A stretch of DNA of 64,000 nt from JAWLDA01 sp041686855 (GTDB lineage: Bacteria > Bacillota > Limnochordia > DTU080 > RSA5), in the NCBI GenBank assembly GCA_041686855.1, contig JAWLDA010000001.1:434001-498000 (forward strand), given 5' to 3'. Both the position numbers and the translations under genes were made by a program. The notes below the pieces were generated by a model. It was not told the origin of the DNA, did not search any database, and worked only from the letters and a program-made list of their open reading frames with translations. Shown in pieces: positions 59,816-64,000 of this stretch (within the stretch, counting starts at the first letter, position 1; each line of letters starts with the position of its first letter).

Positions 59816-60015
59816 CGTCTCCGGCGATTCTCGTTCCCTTGGCGCAGGGCAGCCAGTCCCAGCACCATTGCCGAGAAGCGCACCGGCAGCTCACTTTGTA
59901 GCAGTGCCGACCTCAACTCACCCTGCGCATCCAAAGCCGCCTGCATCCCCGGCGGCAGTGACGCGAACGTCTCCTGCTCGACGGCCTGATCAGGCTGCAG
60001 CCCAACGAAGTGCAT
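59812..60015 (-). CDS. Small hypothetical protein
   Basis: A 67-residue protein with one short hydrophobic helix (about residues 45-58, VRFSAMVLGLAAL) and a basic tail ending in four Arg. The ATG at 60015 is seven bases after GGAGGGG on the reverse strand, a strong translation signal. No family recognised. Confidence 0.55.
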   Translation of the reverse strand: MHFVGLQPDQAVEQETFASLPPGMQAALDAQGELRSALLQSELPVRFSAMVLGLAALRQGNENRRRR

Positions 60016-60171
60016 GTTCGACCCCTCCTATCCTTCAGGATCCCCCGGATCGCCCTACGAAGCGCTGGTAATTGCGGGTGGCTCGCCTGGGGCGCGCCGG
60101 AGCGGACAACGCATTCCAGCGTGCCGCCGTTGAAGCGCGGGCAGGTTAGTAGTTGAAGGGGGGAGCCTACC

Positions 60172-60459
60172 GTGTGGGATGAGAAGGATTTGCCGCCCGG
60201 TCTGTTGGAGGCGCTGGCCGCGCTTACAGATGACGAGGATGTTCCGGAGGGCGCTGTGGTATTCGTTGTACGACCCGACCCGCGGGATCAGTTGCTCGAG
60301 GCGTTTAATCACGGACTGGATGAGGGGCATCGATTCTACGATATCTTAGGCCACGATTTGCGCTCCGCTGAAGACGTCATTGACGCACTCAAGGCCGATG
60401 GTCGCGTCCAGGTGACGCAGACAGTAGAGTTGGATCCACAGTTAGCCCCGTACCTATAG
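60172..60459 (+). CDS. Small acidic hypothetical protein
   Basis: A 95-residue acidic protein (DLPPGLLEALAALTDDEDVPEG near the start; FYDILGHDLRSAEDVIDAL later, quoted by segments). GTG 60172 follows AGGGGGGAG. No cysteines, signal or membrane segment. A terminator follows, so it is a single-gene unit. Family unknown. Confidence 0.6.
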   Translation: MWDEKDLPPGLLEALAALTDDEDVPEGAVVFVVRPDPRDQLLEAFNHGLDEGHRFYDILGHDLRSAEDVIDALKADGRVQVTQTVELDPQLAPYL

Positions 60460-60487
60460 CACGGAAATGGTCCGCAATGTGCGTAAA

Positions 60488-60530
60488 AAAGAGCGTTGAG
60501 GTGGCGATAGAGCCCACTTCAACGCTCTTT
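60488..60530. terminator. Bidirectional terminator
   Basis: A 17-bp stem (60488-60504 with 60514-60530, one G-T wobble) separates convergent genes. On the reverse strand it is followed by six T; on the forward strand it ends in TTTG. Confidence 0.88.
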
Positions 60531-60587
60531 GTGCTATGTACGCGTTCCCGTCGCCAGGCTGTGGAGGCCGGGACGGAGGGCGAGCCC

Positions 60588-61880
60588 TTATAGACTGTCG
60601 ATGAACTGGCGAGCTGTGCGGGCCGAGCGCCCATTTTGCCACTGGGCCCACTGCAACGCCTTGCGCGCCAGCGTCTCATCCTGGAGATCGATCCCGCGTT
60701 GCTCGGCGAGGCCGCGGACGATCTCCAGATAGGCCTGCTCGTCCGGCGCCGCAAAGATGATGGTGAGGCCGAAACGATCGGCGAGCGAGAGCTTCTCTTC
60801 GAGTGTATCTCTCGCACGCACATCCCGCTCCATCCCAGCGCGGTCGGCAAACGACTCTCGAATCAAGTGACGTCGATTGGACGTGGCGTACACTTTGACG
60901 TTGGGGGTCGGGGCTTGGATTGAGCCTTCCAGCAGTGCCTTTAGTTCTTTGTACTCCGTCTCTTCGTCCTCGAAGGAGAGGTCGTCCACAAACAGGATAA
61001 ACGAGAGTGCGCGCTCTGCGAGGATCGATACCAAATGGGGAAGCGAGGCCAATTGCCGCTTTGACACCTCGATTAACTTAAGGCCGCGGTCTTGGTAGGC
61101 GTGCACCAACGCCTTGACGGTCGCCGACTTCCCGGTCCCCCGATCCCCGTAGAGGAGTAGGTTGTGTGCAGGTTGAGAAGCGAGCATTCGCTCGGTGTTC
61201 TCAAGGATACGTTGGCGCTCCCTGTCGTAGCCAATCAGATGTTCGAGTTGGACTGGATCCACACGCCGTACTCCAGAGAAGCGCTGCGCGTGCGCGTCCC
61301 ATGTAAAAGCGCCGGCTTGGTTGAATGGACCCGCTCCGGCCAGGTGGAAGAATCGCTCGAGCGCTTCGATCTGCTCATCCCAAGGTTGGGCGCCACACAG
61401 CGCCGCCGTGAGCTGTTTTAATGCGTCGCCGTGCGGAGGAGTGGGCGCGTTCGCGGGTTGTTGCCACAAGGCTTCGCCGGTTCCCAACTCCTGTGTGAGC
61501 GCTGACCACAGTGGGCGGACGGATTCTAAGAGACGGAGGTCCCGGGCGAATAGCTCCCTGAGCAGAGGCGACGGCTTACTGCCTCGCTCTGTTGCGGTTG
61601 CAAAGGCGTTCTCCTCCGCAATCACGTGATGGATGAGCCAGGCTTCCCAGGGGTTGGAGGCGAAAGAGTACCAGGGCGCCTCCCAGATGATGGGTATCCG
61701 ACTCAGCTCATAAATAAGGCAGGCGGCGGCCTCATGGCGGGTGCGCTCCTCGGAGTGCGCAGCAGCCTCTGCTCGCTGTAGGAGCGTCACGATCGGGGGA
61801 CGCTCTAAGAGAGGGCGTAACAGCGTCAGCGCTCTGAGATCGAGGACGCTCTCGGCCCACGATTTGGCTAGGACGTTCAT
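60588..61880 (-). CDS. DUF815-type AAA ATPase
   Basis: ATPase of 430 residues matching the DUF815 family. The N-terminal half is helical and poorly characterised. The C-terminal half is an AAA module with Walker A LLYGDRGTGKSATVKAL near residue 247, Walker B FILFVDDLSFEDEE near 295 and sensor-like VYATSNRRHLIRESFADR near 330. Biological role unknown. The ATG at 61880 has AAAAGGAGA 14 bases upstream. It is divergent from a small gene across a 77-base gap containing the palindrome ATACC-AAA-GGTAT (61925-61937). Confidence 0.85.
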   Translation of the reverse strand: MNVLAKSWAESVLDLRALTLLRPLLERPPIVTLLQRAEAAAHSEERTRHEAAACLIYELSRIPIIWEAPWYSFASNPWEAWLIHHVIAEENAFATATERGSKPSPLLRELFARDLRLLESVRPLWSALTQELGTGEALWQQPANAPTPPHGDALKQLTAALCGAQPWDEQIEALERFFHLAGAGPFNQAGAFTWDAHAQRFSGVRRVDPVQLEHLIGYDRERQRILENTERMLASQPAHNLLLYGDRGTGKSATVKALVHAYQDRGLKLIEVSKRQLASLPHLVSILAERALSFILFVDDLSFEDEETEYKELKALLEGSIQAPTPNVKVYATSNRRHLIRESFADRAGMERDVRARDTLEEKLSLADRFGLTIIFAAPDEQAYLEIVRGLAEQRGIDLQDETLARKALQWAQWQNGRSARTARQFIDSL

Positions 61881-61957
61881 ACCTGGGGATCGTCTCCTTT
61901 TCCGATGCGGCCATCAATTGTTAAATACCAAAGGTATGTACGAAAGGGGTCAAAACG

Positions 61958-62167
61958 ATGATTTTCCAAGTCCGAATGCGAACACGCGCAAACGGTGCCG
62001 AAGGGCGTGATGTTACGCACAGCGGCACCGTTGACGCGCACAGTATCTTAAACGCTGTCGGCCAGGCCTGTCTGCAGTTTCACGTACGTACAGACGAGAT
62101 CGTCGGCCTCGAAGTCGACCTGGTCGATGAGGGCGACGTGGCCAACAAAGCTCAGCCAAAGACGTAG
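61958..62167 (+). CDS. Small hypothetical protein
   Basis: A 69-residue protein, MIFQVRMRTRANGAEGRD..., ATG 61958 preceded by GAAAGGGG. It is alternating strand and helix with no membrane segment or Cys-rich motif (one Cys). Family unknown. It is convergent with the ferredoxin gene; a CGCGGCG/CGCCGCG hairpin (62177-62198) lies between them. Confidence 0.55.
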   Translation: MIFQVRMRTRANGAEGRDVTHSGTVDAHSILNAVGQACLQFHVRTDEIVGLEVDLVDEGDVANKAQPKT

Positions 62168-62176
62168 TTGATGGGG

Positions 62177-62198
62177 CGCGGCGTCAGGCCTCGCCGCG
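62177..62198. terminator. Hairpin between convergent genes
   Basis: CGCGGCG (62177-62183) pairs with CGCCGCG (62192-62198), eight-base loop, no T-run. Possible shared terminator. Confidence 0.45.
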
Positions 62199-62207
62199 TC
62201 TAGGGCT

Positions 62208-62669
62208 TCACTCTGCGTAGCGGGCGGACGACGCCAACTGCGGTTTGCGCACCGGGAACGACCGGTTGTCAGGGACAGCAATGGCGTTCTTCGCGCAGAC
62301 TTCCTCACACATCGAACAACCGACGCATGATTTGGGATCGACGAGACGTGCAACCCCGTTGAAGTGCCGGTCGTCAAGCTCAAGACAGTCGAAGGGGCAG
62401 ATTTCGACACAGAAGTTACACCCTGTACAGAGCTCTTCGATCACTTCGGGTTTGGGCCAGTCCCCGCGCTTTTTAATGCGCTCGGGGGCGACACCCGTCG
62501 GATTCTCAATGCACTCGACCGGGCAAACGTAGGTACAAGCGCCACAGTCGATGCAGATGCTTGGATCGATGTGGTGCAGCTCCTTATTCTCACCTGAGAT
62601 CGCTTCGACGGGGCACACCTTGGTACAGGCAGTGCACCCGATGCATGTTTGGGTAATCGTGTGTGGCAC
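62208..62669 (-). CDS. Ferredoxin with four [4Fe-4S] motifs
   Basis: A 153-residue iron-sulfur protein with four CxxCxxCxxxC motifs: CIGCTACTKVC, CIDCGACTYVC, CTGCNFCVEIC and CVGCSMCEEVC. These are arranged as two ferredoxin modules separated by a linker (PTGVAPERIKKRGDW). An N-terminal VPHTITQT start and the two-module layout resemble polyferredoxins that relay electrons. The GTG at 62669 follows AAGGAAGGCGG; the frame extends to 62786 without a better start. No dehydrogenase partner is adjacent, so its redox partner is unknown. Confidence 0.88.
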   Translation of the reverse strand: MPHTITQTCIGCTACTKVCPVEAISGENKELHHIDPSICIDCGACTYVCPVECIENPTGVAPERIKKRGDWPKPEVIEELCTGCNFCVEICPFDCLELDDRHFNGVARLVDPKSCVGCSMCEEVCAKNAIAVPDNRSFPVRKPQLASSARYAE

Positions 62670-62756
62670 TAGCAGATACCGCCTTCCTTGCCGATCGCTC
62701 GTCGACCGGTAGGTGAATAGTCCCGAAGGTTTGGGCTGTGCCCAACTCTCCCGTTT

Positions 62757-62786
62757 ATTATACTGTAACTCTCGGCCCTCCCACAA
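62757..62786 (-). promoter_or_regulatory. Promoter of the ferredoxin gene
   Basis: Reverse strand: TTGTGG (62786-62781), 18-base spacer, TATAAT (62762-62757). Confidence 0.7.
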
Positions 62787-62860
62787 CTTGCAGGAATAAC
62801 AGGGGAATCCTCCAAAATTACTATATGACCGCTCCCCAGGATTGCCAAACTCGTCTTCCT

Positions 62861-62888
62861 TTGCCAGCCCTTACTTGAATGTTACAAT
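62861..62888 (+). promoter_or_regulatory. Promoter of the M48 peptidase gene
   Basis: TTGCCA (62861-62866), 16-base spacer, TACAAT (62883-62888), about 45 bases before the start codon. Confidence 0.65.
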
Positions 62889-62933
62889 GGCACCATCCAT
62901 TGGAGCGGTTGGGGGGAGAAGGGAGTGCCAGCG

Positions 62934-63797
62934 ATGCCGGCTAAGCATGTACGCTTATTCGATCTTTCCGCGCTTTTTTGGGTAGCCCTCCTGGTTGCGG
63001 GTCTCTTTTTTTATGGGGGTAAACCCGAAGACGCCCTCGAACGACGACAGTCGTTTCAGCGAGGCGTCGACAACGTATTGGGCAATATGGGACTCTCTGG
63101 ATTGGTCTCGCAGTATGGAGGCGTCTACGAGGATCCCGAGATGACCGAGCGGATTGATACGATCTTTAACACGCTCGTCGTTCAGGCGCAATCCGACCGC
63201 GACGATCTCGAGTACACCATCACACTCCTTGATTCCGATACACCCAATGCGTTTGCTCTTCCCGGTGGGAGCACCTTTATCACACGTGGGCTCGTAGAGC
63301 TTCTTGACGACGATGACGAAATTGCGGGTGTCCTTGGTCACGAGCTCGTTCACACCGTCAAGAGTCACGGATCGTCCTCGTTTGGCCGCGACCTCGGCCT
63401 GTTGCTGGCGTACGACTTCGTGCTGGGACAGGTAGATCCGGAGGAGCGGGCTCGGGCCGCCGAAATCGCCCAGCTTAGCCACGCCCTAATCAGTACAGGG
63501 TACAGTCGATCTGCTGAGAGCGAAGCGGATAAATTTGGCCTCCATTATGCGATCAGGGCCGGTTACCATCCCTTGGGCCTCGTGCGTGCATTACAAAAGA
63601 TCGAGGCGCATCAGCGTGAGGAGCAACCGGCTGGGAGTGGCGACGTCCCGGTCTACTTCCGCACCCACCCGCTCACTGAAGAGCGCGTCCGGGCACTGCG
63701 GTCGGAGGCCCGGGAGCTCGGATACGACGTGTACGTTCCGGGAGACCCGGTAACGGAGGCGCTGCGGCGCATGGAACGAGAGGAGATCGCTCCGTGA
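62934..63797 (+). CDS. M48-family zinc metallopeptidase
   Basis: Membrane-anchored metalloprotease of 287 residues. An N-terminal transmembrane segment (about residues 8-27, LFDLSALFWVALLVAGLFF) is followed by the peptidase domain. NAFALPGGSTFITRGL lies near 102, the zinc motif HELVH near 135 (in GVLGHELVHTVKSHG) and the third zinc ligand in RSAESEADKFGLHYA near 190. The closing FRTHPLTEERVRAL is typical of M48/BepA-like proteins, which act in envelope quality control. ATG 62934 follows AGAAGGGAG; GTG 62925 lies within that site. It overlaps the next gene by four bases. Confidence 0.9.
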   Translation: MPAKHVRLFDLSALFWVALLVAGLFFYGGKPEDALERRQSFQRGVDNVLGNMGLSGLVSQYGGVYEDPEMTERIDTIFNTLVVQAQSDRDDLEYTITLLDSDTPNAFALPGGSTFITRGLVELLDDDDEIAGVLGHELVHTVKSHGSSSFGRDLGLLLAYDFVLGQVDPEERARAAEIAQLSHALISTGYSRSAESEADKFGLHYAIRAGYHPLGLVRALQKIEAHQREEQPAGSGDVPVYFRTHPLTEERVRALRSEARELGYDVYVPGDPVTEALRRMEREEIAP

Positions 63798-64000
63798 TTG
63801 ATCTCCACAGTCACCTTCTACCCGGTATTGACGACGGCGCGGACTCCTGGGAGGAGACCTTGGAGATGGCTCGAGCCGCTCTGGACGACGGCGTCACCTG
63901 CATGGTGGCCACCCCGCACATGATGCCGGACGGGGAGTTCGCCAATCGCTCCCATGGCGTCCTTGCGTTGATCGAGGAGACTAAGGAGCGCCTCGCCAGG
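63794..64000 (+). CDS. PHP-domain protein-tyrosine phosphatase (YwqE/CpsB type), partial
   Basis: The first 69 residues of a gene cut by the window end. VIDLHSHLLPGIDDGADSW is the hallmark start of CpsB/YwqE/CapC phosphatases, with the metal-binding HSH, and VATPHMMP follows near residue 43. These enzymes dephosphorylate tyrosine kinases that control exopolysaccharide export. GTG 63794 overlaps the M48 stop. The rest, and any linked polysaccharide genes, lie outside. Confidence 0.88.
   Translation, partial: MIDLHSHLLPGIDDGADSWEETLEMARAALDDGVTCMVATPHMMPDGEFANRSHGVLALIEETKERLAR

Overview
The window is a 64 kb stretch of ordinary, densely packed chromosome from an endospore-forming Bacillota (Firmicutes) bacterium. 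Evidence for this is the ancestral yabE-rsmA-veg-ispE-purR-glmU-prs-ctc-pth-mfd-spoVT-yabP-yabQ-divIC-yabR gene order, spore genes (SipL-like, SpoVT, a SpoIID-like protein, YabP, YabQ, YtvI, YtaF), strong GGAGG-type ribosome binding sites and frequent GTG/TTG starts. Base composition is moderately GC-rich by eye. Complex I genes, a membrane fatty acid desaturase and aconitase point to an aerobic, respiring organism. An E. coli-type ProVWX glycine betaine importer and many acidic proteins fit osmotic stress. I cannot name the genus. Compared with Bacillus subtilis the block lacks rnmV, yabG, sspF, yabJ, spoVG and fin at their usual places, so this is a distant lineage.

Layout. 1-3.7 kb: dnaB, a small acidic ORF, yabE and rsmA. 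3.7-8 kb: ykuK, veg with two tandem promoters, a peptidoglycan-binding/LysM/GH18-like protein and a SipL-like coat morphogen. 8-13.7 kb: accD-dacF, ispE, a GntR regulator, a nucleotidyltransferase and purR. 13.8-22.9 kb: tRNA-Gln, ytaF, a C-terminally truncated glmU, prs, ctc behind a structured leader, pth, mfd and spoVT. 22.9-30.6 kb: mazG and hup (reverse), a SpoIID-like gene, a Cys/Met PLP enzyme (reverse), yabP, yabQ, divIC, yabR and a DUF501-Ppx/GppA fusion. 30.6-37 kb: tRNA-Leu, uvsE, tex and acnA. 37-44.7 kb: clpP (reverse, with a CtsR-like box), initiator and elongator tRNA-Met, a small membrane protein, an aldehyde dehydrogenase plus FAH-family pair, a desaturase, a thioredoxin-fold protein and fba. 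44.8-48.4 kb: proVWX (reverse). 48.5-54.5 kb: nuoB-nuoC-nuoD and an isolated reverse nuoI, then ytvI and two small membrane-protein genes. 54.6-64 kb: a small HD alarmone-hydrolase-like protein, leuCD (reverse), DUF309, a selenocysteine glutaredoxin, dusB, several orphan small genes, a DUF815 ATPase, a four-cluster ferredoxin, an M48 protease and the start of a PHP-domain phosphatase.

The most notable item is at 57906-58136. It is a complete small glutaredoxin gene in which the first cysteine of the CxxC active site is an in-frame TGA. A perfect 7-bp hairpin follows at the distance expected of a bacterial SECIS element, so this is very probably an unannotated selenoprotein. Other points of interest are the truncated GlmU, a leader RNA upstream of ctc with two competing pairings, the DUF501-Ppx fusion, the degenerate GH18-like protein in the spore block, a ProX without a lipobox, and the dispersed complex I genes.
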